Shown here piece by piece: positions 6,646-15,788 of a stretch of DNA of 64,000 nucleotides. Under the pieces are notes generated by a model. That model had not been told where the DNA came from. It did no database searches and saw nothing but the letters and a program-made list of their open reading frames with translations. The DNA is from Pseudomonas sp. St316. Its GTDB lineage: Bacteria > Pseudomonadota > Gammaproteobacteria > Pseudomonadales > Pseudomonadaceae. How positions within the stretch are numbered: the first letter of the stretch is position 1; the number at the start of each line of letters is the position of its first letter. Location of the stretch: the NCBI RefSeq assembly GCF_018325905.1, contig NZ_AP021901.1, positions 5,766,001 through 5,830,000 on the forward strand, in the 5' to 3' direction. The position numbers and the translations under genes are program-made.

Positions 6646-8046
6646 ATGCAACTGTGCGAAGCGTTCGAGCCACCACAACCGTTGCTGGAATATCAGCAGG
6701 CGCCACTGTCCTACCCGGTCGAAGCACTGGGGGAATTGTTGGGCCCTGCGGTCGAACGACTGGCCGAGGTGATCGGCGTGCCCTGCGCCATGGCCGCGCA
6801 ATCGGTGCTGGCCAGCGCTGCTCTGGTGAGCCAGGGTCATGCCAATGTCCAACTCGACGGCCGAACCTATCCGCTGTCCCTCTACCTACTGACGGTGGCG
6901 TCCTCGGGTGATCGCAAAAGCGCGGTGGACCATCTGGCACTGAAGGCCGCGCGTGACTGGGAACGACAGCAGTGGACCCTGTATGCGGAAAAGCTCAAAG
7001 CCTATCGCGCCGCTACCAACATCATGGCCAAACCCAAAACCTCAAAGAAACACGCGGAGGCGAAAGACGGTGAGCTATCCGAGCCGGTACCGCCAAGACT
7101 GATCATTGCAGAACCCACCATTGAGGCTCTGGTCAAAAGCCTGTGCCATGGTCTACCCAGCATGGGCTTGTTCAATGATGAAGGTGGCCAGTTCTTGGGC
7201 AGCAGCACCATGAGCAAAGAGAACCTGCTTAAGGCGATCACCACCTTGTCGACACTGTGGGATGGCAGCCCGATTGATCGGGCGCGCTCCATGGCCGGAG
7301 AAAGCCTGCGAGCCTATGACCGCCGCCTCAGCCTGCACCTGATGCTGCAACCCTACCTGGCCAACCAGCTGTTCAAAGACCCGGTGATCAATGGCCAAGG
7401 CATCCTCGGCCGTTGCCTGATCAGTTGGCCCGAGCGCCTGGTCGGCCAGCGGCTCTACAAGGCGATTGACCTGAGCCGGGATGCCAAAGTCCAGCGCTAC
7501 CAACAACGGATCACCACCCTGCTGCAACAGCCTTGGTCGATTCACCAGGATGGTTCACTCAATCCCGCCACACTGGAGCTGACTGCCCGTGCCCGTCGTG
7601 CCTGGATTGATATTCACGACACCATCGAATGTCAGTCTGGCGAGTTCGGCGAGCTGGCCGGCATCCAGCCTGTCGCGGGCAAAGCCGCGGCGAATGTACT
7701 GCGTATCGCGGGTGTGCTGGCCATGGTTGAAGAGGCCAGTGCGTTGGACGAAGCACACATTCAGCGCGCCTCCACGTTGATGGATTACTACCTGGCCGAG
7801 ATCCAACGCCTGACCGAACAGGAGCCGGTCAATAGCCGATGCGAAGAGGCAGATCGCCTGCTGCGCTGGCTGGTGCAGAAAGGCTGGACTCACTTCACCA
7901 TTCGCGACGTCAATCGCAACGGCCCTCGTTTTGCCCGCAAGAGCGCTGACCATACCGCCTCTTTATTGGTCGTGCTGATCACTCATCGCTGGCTGAGCAG
8001 CCGCGACGGAAAAACTTTCGAGGTCCGCCATGTTTCGCCTCAATGA
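6646..8046 (+). CDS. YfjI family / DUF3987 protein (primase-helicase-like ATPase)
   Basis: The 466-residue product matches the DUF3987 (YfjI) family often found on P4-like and CP4-57-like islands, thought to be replication-type RecA-fold ATPases. The N-terminal GELLGPAVERLAEVIGVPCA block and YLLTVASSGDRKSAVD, a Walker-A-like loop typical of the family, are present, as are LIIAEPTIEALVKSL, MGLFNDEGGQFL (Walker-B-like) and SWPERLVGQRLY. I chose ATG 6646 because AGGAG precedes it by seven bases. An in-frame ATG at 6607 has no ribosome site, although it overlaps the stop of a 37-codon ORF. It overlaps the next gene by 17 bp, so four genes run as one operon to 9613. Confidence 0.85.
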   Translation: MQLCEAFEPPQPLLEYQQAPLSYPVEALGELLGPAVERLAEVIGVPCAMAAQSVLASAALVSQGHANVQLDGRTYPLSLYLLTVASSGDRKSAVDHLALKAARDWERQQWTLYAEKLKAYRAATNIMAKPKTSKKHAEAKDGELSEPVPPRLIIAEPTIEALVKSLCHGLPSMGLFNDEGGQFLGSSTMSKENLLKAITTLSTLWDGSPIDRARSMAGESLRAYDRRLSLHLMLQPYLANQLFKDPVINGQGILGRCLISWPERLVGQRLYKAIDLSRDAKVQRYQQRITTLLQQPWSIHQDGSLNPATLELTARARRAWIDIHDTIECQSGEFGELAGIQPVAGKAAANVLRIAGVLAMVEEASALDEAHIQRASTLMDYYLAEIQRLTEQEPVNSRCEEADRLLRWLVQKGWTHFTIRDVNRNGPRFARKSADHTASLLVVLITHRWLSSRDGKTFEVRHVSPQ

Positions 8047-8389
8047 CGCGGTGCGCCGCTACCAGGCGCAACATCGATCGCAACTAGAATCGCGGCGTGT
8101 CGCCGCCTCTGTCGCCACCCTGTCGCCACGCTCCAGGCCAGAAACGACCCGGATTGTCGCCACTGTCGCCGGTGTCGCCACACCACCCTTGGAGCCTACC
8201 AACCTCGCCCTGCTGATTGAGCAACTGCGTGAGGAAGGGGCACTGCTGCAACACCACGAGAACGCCCTCCTGATCCGCCCGACACACTGGCAGCAGGTGG
8301 ACAGGCTCAGCCCTCACTGGAAAGCCTTGCTGCTCTTTCTGCAAACCAACGAAAACGGTGATGACGATGGCCCTGGTCGGTCGGCGTGA
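8030..8389 (+). CDS. Small hypothetical island protein
   Basis: 119 residues starting at ATG 8030 with GAGGT seven bases ahead, overlapping the end of the DUF3987 gene and the start of the recombinase gene. The N-terminal part is basic; residues 26-60 are low-complexity (VAASVATLSPRSRPETTRIV) because the DNA there consists of spaced GTCGCC repeats. The C-terminal half (NLALLIEQLREEGALLQHHE) looks like a small helical domain. No known family. Its position between YfjI and an Integrase_1-type gene suggests a role in the mobility or replication module. Confidence 0.65.
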   Translation: MFRLNDAVRRYQAQHRSQLESRRVAASVATLSPRSRPETTRIVATVAGVATPPLEPTNLALLIEQLREEGALLQHHENALLIRPTHWQQVDRLSPHWKALLLFLQTNENGDDDGPGRSA

Positions 8390-9347
8390 GGGTCGCAACT
8401 TTGGCTATGGCCGCCAGCTGAGCTACGCCGGCCCACAAGCGCTCAAGGATTTGTTTGCCGGTGGCCACTTCGCCACGGTCAAAGCGCATAGTGATCGCTG
8501 GCAAGCGTTCGTGCGTTGGTGTCGATCAGAGGACGGCCCCGGTTACAACGATGCGCGTCAGATCGATCGACGGACACTGCAAGACTACGCTGCGTATCTG
8601 CGCCAGCAGATCCAGCAAGGTGAACTCTGCATCGCGACCGCGCAGAACCGCCTAAGCAGCGTCAACCGTACCCTCGCTGCGCTGCGTGGTGATCAGGACG
8701 TGAGGATCGCCAGTCCGAGCCAGGCGTTAGGCCACCATCGCTCGAGCGTACGCACCCGCGTGCCGGATGGCCAAGATCGTCAACAGGTCCGGCGAGTGCT
8801 TGAGGTGCTTGGCGAACAGCAACACGAGCGGGTGGCCGCGATTGTCCTGTTGGCCCGAGCAACCGGTATGCGCCTGCGCGAAGCGATTCTGGCTGACCTG
8901 TCACGCTTGCACCGCGAAGCCGAGCACTTTGGCCGCATCAATATCCAGGACGGCACCAAAGGCGGCCGTTCAGGGGCATCAGCGCCGCGATGGGTTGTGG
9001 CCAATGACGCGGTGAAGGCGGCGCTGCAGTTGGCTCGCCATGTGTCGCCACCCCATAGCCGCAACTTGCTGGCCCGCGACGAAAGCTACGCCGCGTTCCT
9101 GCAACAGACCGTGCTCCCCGCCCGTGAAACGCTACATGAACACAGGCTGAAGGGTTTTCATGAACTGCGCGCGGCCTACGCCTGCGAGCGTTACGAGCAA
9201 CTCACGGGCCACGCCGCACCGGTCAATGGTGGCCACTGCTATCGCCTTGACCGTGACCTTGATCAACAGGCGCGGAAACAGATCAGCCTTGAACTCGGGC
9301 ATAACCGGATCGATGTAGTTTCGGCCTACATTGGAGGTCGAGCGTGA
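8367..9347 (+). CDS. Integrase_1-type tyrosine recombinase
   Basis: About 326 residues, a second and different tyrosine recombinase on the island, of the Integrase_1 type annotated as integrase domain-containing protein. The N-terminal SAM-like domain runs from about residue 20 to 115 (ALKDLFAGGHFATVKAHSDR). The catalytic domain carries R172 (ATGMRLRE), H268 and R271 (FHELRAAYACERY), H315 (LELGHNRIDV) and Y324 (SAYIGG), numbered from the GTG at 8358. ATG 8367 (MALVGRREGRN) is preferred by resemblance, while GTG 8358 and ATG 8361 are alternatives. It overlaps the next gene by 4 bp. With the DUF3987 gene it may form an independent replication/recombination module. Confidence 0.85.
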   Translation: MALVGRREGRNFGYGRQLSYAGPQALKDLFAGGHFATVKAHSDRWQAFVRWCRSEDGPGYNDARQIDRRTLQDYAAYLRQQIQQGELCIATAQNRLSSVNRTLAALRGDQDVRIASPSQALGHHRSSVRTRVPDGQDRQQVRRVLEVLGEQQHERVAAIVLLARATGMRLREAILADLSRLHREAEHFGRINIQDGTKGGRSGASAPRWVVANDAVKAALQLARHVSPPHSRNLLARDESYAAFLQQTVLPARETLHEHRLKGFHELRAAYACERYEQLTGHAAPVNGGHCYRLDRDLDQQARKQISLELGHNRIDVVSAYIGGRA

Positions 9348-9613
9348 CCAAGCCCTTCGATATGGCGCTGTTCCTGAGCGGTGTACTGAATGGCTCGCAG
9401 GCCACCCAGCAACGACACCTACGGCAAGCCCGAGCCATGCAAGCGGCCATTCAACAACGATGGCAGCGAGACAATCCCTGGACCTGGCAGCTCAAGCATT
9501 TGCGCTGGTTTCTCACTCAGCACCTGAAAGACCATTCCGACGCTACCCGGTATTACTATCAACTCACCGCTCTATTGATCTGGAAGCGATTAGGGAATGA
9601 TAGAAAATACTGA
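9344..9613 (+). CDS. Small hypothetical protein coupled to the recombinase
   Basis: 89 residues, GTG start overlapping the recombinase stop (GTGA), so translation is coupled. The protein is rich in Gln, Arg, Trp and Tyr (AMQAAIQQRWQRDNPWTWQL) and probably all-helical with a basic face, compatible with DNA binding as a recombination accessory factor. That role is inference. Convergent with the next minus-strand gene, which ends 33 bp away. Confidence 0.7.
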   Translation: MTKPFDMALFLSGVLNGSQATQQRHLRQARAMQAAIQQRWQRDNPWTWQLKHLRWFLTQHLKDHSDATRYYYQLTALLIWKRLGNDRKY

Positions 9614-9646
9614 TCTACCGCTCGAATTTAGGTGATTTTTATCAAA

Positions 9647-11407
9647 TTATTCTTGGCAATAAACGATGGGATGTATACCCGCTTCTTTAGCGGCATGCAC
9701 GAACGACGATAAGATCCAGTAGAGCTGGGTTATGTTACCTGCCACACTCTTTCCTTTCTGGATTTTCTTGAACTCCCTCTCAATAATTTTCTTGGATATG
9801 AACGAACAGCAGATGATACACCTTCGATTGAATCGATAGTCCTGCCTGATCTTGTAAAGATAGTCTTCAAACTTGCCAGGAATACTTTTTCTCGTGCGAT
9901 TCAAAAGACCACCACTATATTTCTTTTGAAGCTTTTCCTTGTACTTTTTTAGAAACAGCTTCGGGTCAACGTCCATATTACCGATGTTTTTTATGGCCTG
10001 GCCCACGACATCATGGAGATTACTGGCCGACTTGCTAGGCTTCCCATGTTTGGAGTGTATGAAAGACACGGAAAAATCAGTTTGGTTAAAAGTGATGTGA
10101 TCCGCCCACTCATTGCCTAGATCATCGCAGAAAACGTAGTCGTCAGCACCATGAGCTATCTCAACGAGATCAAATACCGAGGTGGAATCAAACTTGGTTA
10201 TCTTCTTTGTGATTTCACCTTTCTCAGAGGTCGCTGAGGCTAGCGTAGGTAGGACTTTTAAAGTCCGAAGCATTGAAGGGATTTCGTTGATCCCCGCACC
10301 ATCCTCAAAGCACTGCCCCATAAAGTACATGTACCTTGGATCGGAGAATGTGATAGTTGCCAAACTCTGCTTCTTGATGTACGCCTGGAGTGTGATCCGT
10401 TTGCCGTTCTGCTCAAAATGAATATTTCGGAGTGCCCGGCTATTGACGGCAATCGAGTGAAGATTCTTTTTGAGTGTGGCCGCCCTAAAACTACCTAGGA
10501 GTTCGTAATCGGGCCCCGGACCAATTTCGTAAACCTGTTCCATTTCCGCAATCAAGGACTTGATCTGCTTAGATGTCATCTCAATAACACGACCATGTTT
10601 GGTTGTGTAAAAAACAGGAATACCTTGATCTATTACGTTTTCAACAAAAAACGAATATTCCAGCAGAATTGCGTTTGGCGCACTCGATTTCCAGACTAAA
10701 TCAAGCTCGATAAATTTTGCGAAATTATTGAGAAAGTCTTTTTCAGTAGAAGGATTATGGATGTCGTGCAGTTGTGCCTTAGCCCATTCCACGGCGTGAT
10801 GTACCGATTTCCGTTCCGATGCCTCGACCACGCGACCGCTTTGCGCGGAAATAGTTTTAGTACGCCCCTTCAATTTAAGCTTAAAGAAGTAGGGTATTGA
10901 TCTCCCCGCAGCGTGTACAGACATAAGCCCTTTCAGATCTGAAGCTTCAAAGGCCCGGCCACGCATTGCTCGATCGGACACAGTCATGTTGCGGGTCGCC
11001 ATCTTTTGATACTGCGCATCGACGTCGCTAAAAGCAGAGGTCAGCTCACTACTCCGAATTAGCATCGCATGCTTGTCCATGCTTTCCGTTATGCTGGCAC
11101 AAGACTTTTTGAATATAGCGATACAGTCATCTATGGCAATGATCAAAATAAACGCATAGATCGTATCTTTGAGTGGCTGCTGCCAAAAATGTACATCACG
11201 GTCGGTCTTGAAGACGCGGAGGCTATAGGAGAACTTACTGCCGTCTGGAAGCGCATCATCCTGGTCCAGAATGTCCGCGATAAGCGCGCTACCAATAGTC
11301 ATATTGGAGCTGGCAGCTTCGAGGACTACCGTGAGCGTAGCCTTAGTAAAAGGGGCCGTAGGGCGGTAGAATTGGGCATTCTGTGTAAGCAGGAGATCTT
11401 GCGACAT
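9647..11407 (-). CDS. Large hypothetical protein, candidate defence effector with nuclease-like C-terminal region
   Basis: 586 residues, visibly more AT-rich than the flanking genes, pointing to separate acquisition. I chose ATG 11407 (MSQDLLLTQN) because GGAAGGG precedes it by six bases; the frame stays open to 11494 without a ribosome site. Residues 1-370 resemble nothing I know. The segment FCDDLGNEWADHITF through SFIHSKHGK to DVVGQAIKNIG (about 425-475) has the spacing of acid, E/HxK and Q motifs seen in PD-(D/E)XK-related nuclease domains of defence proteins such as the HamA C-terminal domain. This is a motif-level impression. The tail is Lys/Arg-rich. It stands alone, divergent from the type I restriction operon, which is typical for a single-gene defence system. 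Confidence 0.6.
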   Translation of the reverse strand: MSQDLLLTQNAQFYRPTAPFTKATLTVVLEAASSNMTIGSALIADILDQDDALPDGSKFSYSLRVFKTDRDVHFWQQPLKDTIYAFILIIAIDDCIAIFKKSCASITESMDKHAMLIRSSELTSAFSDVDAQYQKMATRNMTVSDRAMRGRAFEASDLKGLMSVHAAGRSIPYFFKLKLKGRTKTISAQSGRVVEASERKSVHHAVEWAKAQLHDIHNPSTEKDFLNNFAKFIELDLVWKSSAPNAILLEYSFFVENVIDQGIPVFYTTKHGRVIEMTSKQIKSLIAEMEQVYEIGPGPDYELLGSFRAATLKKNLHSIAVNSRALRNIHFEQNGKRITLQAYIKKQSLATITFSDPRYMYFMGQCFEDGAGINEIPSMLRTLKVLPTLASATSEKGEITKKITKFDSTSVFDLVEIAHGADDYVFCDDLGNEWADHITFNQTDFSVSFIHSKHGKPSKSASNLHDVVGQAIKNIGNMDVDPKLFLKKYKEKLQKKYSGGLLNRTRKSIPGKFEDYLYKIRQDYRFNRRCIICCSFISKKIIEREFKKIQKGKSVAGNITQLYWILSSFVHAAKEAGIHPIVYCQE

Positions 11408-11864
11408 CAAGCACCCTTCCGTGGAAATTCTGATAATGGGTAGCATAATGCCACTTATGACTTGGGGTCTACGGCATACAACTCTCGGCTTCACGTCGAA
11501 AGGTTGAGTCCGCCGCCAAAAAACACCACTAAATTTTTAGAATCGACCATCCCTCTGGATACCTGTCGCGGCCGGCAGGAAAGTACAGAGCCCCAAATTT
11601 TTAGGCTTCTTTGCCGATTGCCTAACGGCGTTGCTTCCTAGCCACCTTCACCCTGCCCTAGGGCACGATCCAAGATAAACGCACTGCAGGGACGACGTGA
11701 AACACTAGTCCTGCTATGGCCTCGGCTTATCTTGCCTACAACTCCATCACCAAAATCCGATCTTCCCCCGTGCCACTATTAAACAAGGTACATTTACACC
11801 CATCGAGCACGATCAGCAGTGCCGGAATGGAGCGACCAGGCCGGTTTGAAAGGGAATTGGGGTT
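11408..11864. other. Divergent intergenic region before hsdR
   Basis: No gene found in 457 bp. It should carry the promoters of the minus-strand 586-residue gene and of the plus-strand restriction operon. No repeat or operator stands out. Confidence 0.4.
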
Positions 11865-14231
11865 ATGGACAAAAAGTCGCTTTCCGAGCGGGATATCTGC
11901 AGCAAGTACATCGCGCCAGCCGTTCAGCAAGCTGGATGGGACATGCACAAGCAGGTGCGCGAGGAAGTCAGCTTTACCAAAGGCCGCATTATCGTCCGGG
12001 GAAAACTTCACAGCCGTGGCGAAGCACGCCGCGCAGACTTCATCCTCTACCACCAGGCCAACCTGCCTATCGCTGTGATCGAGGCAAAGGACAACAAGCA
12101 CTCCGTTGGATCGGGCATGCAGCAAGCCCTGGGCTATGCAGAGGCGCTAGACGTACCGTTCGTGTTCTCCAGCAATGGCGATGGTTTCCTGTTTCACGAC
12201 CGCAGTGGCACAGGCAGCCAGGTAGAAACCGAACTCACCCTTGATCAATTCCCCAGCCCTGCCGAACTTTGGCAGCGTTACTGCCAGTGGAAGGGGCTGG
12301 ATAATACAGTCCAGCACAAGATCGAAGCGCCCTACTACGACGACGGCTCCGGACGCATGCCGCGCTATTACCAGATGAATGCCATCAACCGCACCGTCGA
12401 GGCTGTGGCGCGCGGCCAAGACCGTATCCTGCTGGTGATGGCCACGGGCACCGGCAAGACCTACACCGCCTTCCAAATCATCTGGCGGCTGTGGAAATCG
12501 AAACAGAAGAAACGCATCCTGTTTCTGGCCGACCGCAACATCTTGGTCGACCAGACTAAAAACAATGACTTCAAGCCCTTCGGCCAGGCGATGACCAAAA
12601 TCGCCAAACGCCAGATCGATACCTCCTACGAAATCTACCTGTCGCTCTATCAGGCCGTCACCGGCACTGATGAAGAGATGAACATCTACAAGCAGTTCTC
12701 CCGCGACTTCTTCGACCTGATCGTGATCGACGAATGCCACCGTGGCAGCGCCGCCGAGGATTCAGCCTGGCGTGAAATCCTCGACTACTTCTCCAGCGCC
12801 ACCCATGTCGGCCTTACTGCTACACCAAAGGAAACCAAAGAAGTATCCAGCATCACTTACTTCGGTGAACCGATTTACAGCTATACCTTGAAGCAAGGCA
12901 TCGAAGACGGCTTTCTCGCCCCCTACAAAGTGGTGCGTATCGACTTCGATAAAGACCTGCAAGGCTGGCGGCCACCCAAAGGCATGCTCGATAAGAATGG
13001 CGAGCTGATCGAAGACCGCATCTACAACCTCAAGGATATGGATCGCACCCTGGTGATCGAGGCGCGCACCCAACTGGTGGCGCAGAAGGTCACCGAACTC
13101 CTCAAGGCCACCGATCCGTTTCAGAAAACCATCATCTTCTGCGACGACATCAACCACGCCGAGCGCATGCGCCAGGCACTGGTCAACCTCAACCCCGAGC
13201 GTATGGCCGAGAATCGCAAATACGTTATGCGTATCACCGGCGATGACCAGGAAGGCAAGGCCGAGCTGGATAACTTCATCAACCCGGAAGAGCGCTACCC
13301 GGTGATTGCCACCACCAGCAAGCTGATGACCACCGGCGTCGATGCTCAGACCTGCAAGTTGATCGTGCTCGACCAGCACATCAAATCGATGACCGAGTTC
13401 AAGCAAATCATCGGTCGCGGCACTCGCATCAACGAGGACTACGGCAAGTACTGGTTCACCATCATGGACTTCAAAAAGGCCACCGAGCTGTTTGCCGACC
13501 CGGCCTTCGACGGCGACCCAGTAGTGATCTACGCCCCAGAAGGCGATGACTCCCCCGTACCGCCGGATGACCCGCTTGCCGATGAAGATGGCATAAGCGC
13601 AGGCAACGATAACGAGGGCGATGACCTGGATTTCACCGGCGAAGATGAGGGCAAAAAACGCATCAAGTATGTCATCGACAACGTCCCGATTTACGTCGTC
13701 GCCGAGCGCGTGCAGTACTACGGTCCGGATGGACGACTCATTACCGAATCGCTCCACGACTACACCCGAACCTGTGTAAAAAAGCAGTTCACCTCGCTGG
13801 ATGACTTCCTCCGCCGCTGGAGTGATGCCGAGCAAAAGAAAGTCATCATCGAGGAGATGGCCGCCCAGGGTGTGATGTGGGAAGCCTTGGCCGAAGAAGT
13901 GGAAAAGAAACAGGGCAAGCCGCTCGATCCGTTCGATCTGATCTGCCATGTAGCCTTCGATCAGCCAGCCCTGTCGCGCCGCGAGCGAGCCGAGCAGGTG
14001 AAAAAGCGCAACTATTTCGCCAAGTATTCCGGTGCCGCCCGCCAGGTCCTGGAGGCGTTGTTGGATAAATACGCCGATACCGGCATCGAGCACATTGAGG
14101 ACATCAAAATCCTCCAGCTCGACCCTTTTAGCCAGTTCGGTGCCCCCATCGAGCTGGTCAAAGCCTTTGGCGGCAAGGCTGGCTACAACAAGGCTATCCA
14201 CGAACTGGAAGACGAACTTTACGCAAGCTAA
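11865..14231 (+). CDS. hsdR: Type I restriction enzyme, R (endonuclease/translocase) subunit
   Basis: 788 residues; the motor and nuclease of a type I restriction system that cuts unmodified DNA after ATP-driven translocation. The N-terminal PD-(D/E)XK nuclease is visible as D58 (ADFILY) and E73-x-K75 (IEAKD). Helicase motifs follow: Walker A ATGTGKT at 193-199, DECH at 289-292, LTATPKE at about 317-323, and motif [11 protein letters not shown]. The C-terminal third carries the HsdM-contacting helical region and has an acidic linker (residues about 565-605, [19 protein letters not shown]). The length suits the EcoEI/EcoAI-like family. The start is preceded by AAGGGAATTGGGG. First gene of the operon; 87 bp to hsdM. 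Confidence 0.95.
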   Translation: MDKKSLSERDICSKYIAPAVQQAGWDMHKQVREEVSFTKGRIIVRGKLHSRGEARRADFILYHQANLPIAVIEAKDNKHSVGSGMQQALGYAEALDVPFVFSSNGDGFLFHDRSGTGSQVETELTLDQFPSPAELWQRYCQWKGLDNTVQHKIEAPYYDDGSGRMPRYYQMNAINRTVEAVARGQDRILLVMATGTGKTYTAFQIIWRLWKSKQKKRILFLADRNILVDQTKNNDFKPFGQAMTKIAKRQIDTSYEIYLSLYQAVTGTDEEMNIYKQFSRDFFDLIVIDECHRGSAAEDSAWREILDYFSSATHVGLTATPKETKEVSSITYFGEPIYSYTLKQGIEDGFLAPYKVVRIDFDKDLQGWRPPKGMLDKNGELIEDRIYNLKDMDRTLVIEARTQLVAQKVTELLKATDPFQKTIIFCDDINHAERMRQALVNLNPERMAENRKYVMRITGDDQEGKAELDNFINPEERYPVIATTSKLMTTGVDAQTCKLIVLDQHIKSMTEFKQIIGRGTRINEDYGKYWFTIMDFKKATELFADPAFDGDPVVIYAPEGDDSPVPPDDPLADEDGISAGNDNEGDDLDFTGEDEGKKRIKYVIDNVPIYVVAERVQYYGPDGRLITESLHDYTRTCVKKQFTSLDDFLRRWSDAEQKKVIIEEMAAQGVMWEALAEEVEKKQGKPLDPFDLICHVAFDQPALSRRERAEQVKKRNYFAKYSGAARQVLEALLDKYADTGIEHIEDIKILQLDPFSQFGAPIELVKAFGGKAGYNKAIHELEDELYAS

Positions 14232-14318
14232 GGGCTAAGCACCGACGACATGCCAAAGCAGCCATCCACACTATCCGGTAGAATTTCGCCCCCTTGCGGT
14301 ACGCGTTGAGAGAACTTC

Positions 14319-15788
14319 ATGTCCATTAGCTCCACCATCAAGTCCATCCAGGACATTATGCGCAAAGACGTTGGCGTAGACGGCGACGCCCAGCGCATTG
14401 GCCAGTTAGTTTGGCTGCTGTTCCTGAAAATCTTCGATGACCGCGAGCTGGAATGGGAGCTGATGGACGACAACTACCGCTCGCCCATTCCCGACAGTTG
14501 CCGCTGGCGTACCTGGGCCGCCGACCCGGAAGGTATGACCGGCGAGGCGCTGAAAGACTTTATCGACAACAACCTGTTTCCCCAGTTGCAGAACCTGCAC
14601 GAGTACAGCAACACGCCGTCAGCCTTCGTGGTGCGCAGTGTGTTTGAAGACGCCTATAACTACATGAAATCCGGCCAGCTGCTGCGCCAGGTGATCAACA
14701 AGATTCAGGAAGGCGTGGATTTCAACAAGGCCCAGGAGCGCCACGAGTTCGGCAACCTCTATGAGCAACTGCTGCGAGACCTACAGAACGCGGGTAATGC
14801 TGGCGAGTTCTACACCCCGCGCCCAGTCACCGAGTTTATGGTGCGTATGGTCGATCCGAAGTTAGACGAAAAGGTCATGGACCCGGCCTGCGGCACCGGC
14901 GGCTTCCTCACCTGTGCCATCGAACACAAACGCAGCCGCTATGTAAAAACCGCCGAAGACGAACGCACCCTGCAGGCCAGCATTTTCGGCGTGGAGAAAA
15001 AGCCGCTGCCGCACCTGCTGGCCACCACGAACATGATCCTGCACGGCATCGAGGTGCCCAACCAGATTCGCCACGACAATACCCTGAGCAAACCGCTGAT
15101 CAGTTGGGGGCCAAGCGAGCGCGTGCACTGCATCGTCGCCAATCCGCCGTTCGGTGGCATGGAAGAAGACGGCATCGAAACCAACTTCCCTGCGGCCTTT
15201 CGCACTCGTGAGACCGCAGACCTGTTTTTAGTGCTGATCATGCAGCTGCTCAAAGACGGTGGCCGCGCCGCTGTGGTGCTGCCCGATGGCTTTCTGTTTG
15301 GCGAAGGCATCAAAAGCCGCATCAAGGAAAAGCTGCTCACCGAGTGCAACCTGCACACCATCGTTCGCCTGCCCAACGGCGTGTTCAATCCCTATACCGG
15401 CATCAAGACCAATCTGCTGTTCTTCACCAAAGGCACTCCAACCAAACAGGTGTGGTTCTACGAACACCAGTACCCGGCCGGCGTTAAGAACTACTCGAAA
15501 ACCCGCCCCATGCGCATCGAAGAGTTCGTTGTGGAAGAAGCCTGGTGGGGCAACGAGGCCGATGGCTTTGCTGCACGGGTGGAAAACGAATTTGCCTGGA
15601 AGGTCAGCGTTGAAGAGCTGCAAGCACGCAACTGGAACCTCGACTGCAAAAACCCGCACATCGGCGAGCAGATATGCCACGACCCGGATGAACTGCTGCG
15701 CAGTTACGCCAGCCTGCAAGGCGAAATCAGCAACCTGCGCGACCAACTTAAGGTAGTGCTGGCCGAAGCCCTGGAGCGCCAGGTATGA
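14319..15788 (+). CDS. hsdM: Type I restriction-modification, M (DNA adenine methylase) subunit
   Basis: 489 residues; the N6-adenine methyltransferase subunit which, with HsdS, protects host sites. The N-terminal HsdM_N helical domain (SSTIKSIQDIMRKD) is followed by the methylase domain with the SAM-binding motif DPACGTGGF at 188-196 and the catalytic NPPF at 275-278. Both motifs are intact. GAGAGAACTTC precedes the ATG. The stop overlaps the hsdS start by 4 bp (ATGA), giving translational coupling, as expected for subunits of one complex. Confidence 0.96.
   Translation: MSISSTIKSIQDIMRKDVGVDGDAQRIGQLVWLLFLKIFDDRELEWELMDDNYRSPIPDSCRWRTWAADPEGMTGEALKDFIDNNLFPQLQNLHEYSNTPSAFVVRSVFEDAYNYMKSGQLLRQVINKIQEGVDFNKAQERHEFGNLYEQLLRDLQNAGNAGEFYTPRPVTEFMVRMVDPKLDEKVMDPACGTGGFLTCAIEHKRSRYVKTAEDERTLQASIFGVEKKPLPHLLATTNMILHGIEVPNQIRHDNTLSKPLISWGPSERVHCIVANPPFGGMEEDGIETNFPAAFRTRETADLFLVLIMQLLKDGGRAAVVLPDGFLFGEGIKSRIKEKLLTECNLHTIVRLPNGVFNPYTGIKTNLLFFTKGTPTKQVWFYEHQYPAGVKNYSKTRPMRIEEFVVEEAWWGNEADGFAARVENEFAWKVSVEELQARNWNLDCKNPHIGEQICHDPDELLRSYASLQGEISNLRDQLKVVLAEALERQV

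Noticed and set aside
12762..14201. A 479-codon minus-strand frame opposite hsdR
   Set aside because: Entirely within hsdR, which has all motifs intact. The antisense translation shows no family and a biased composition.
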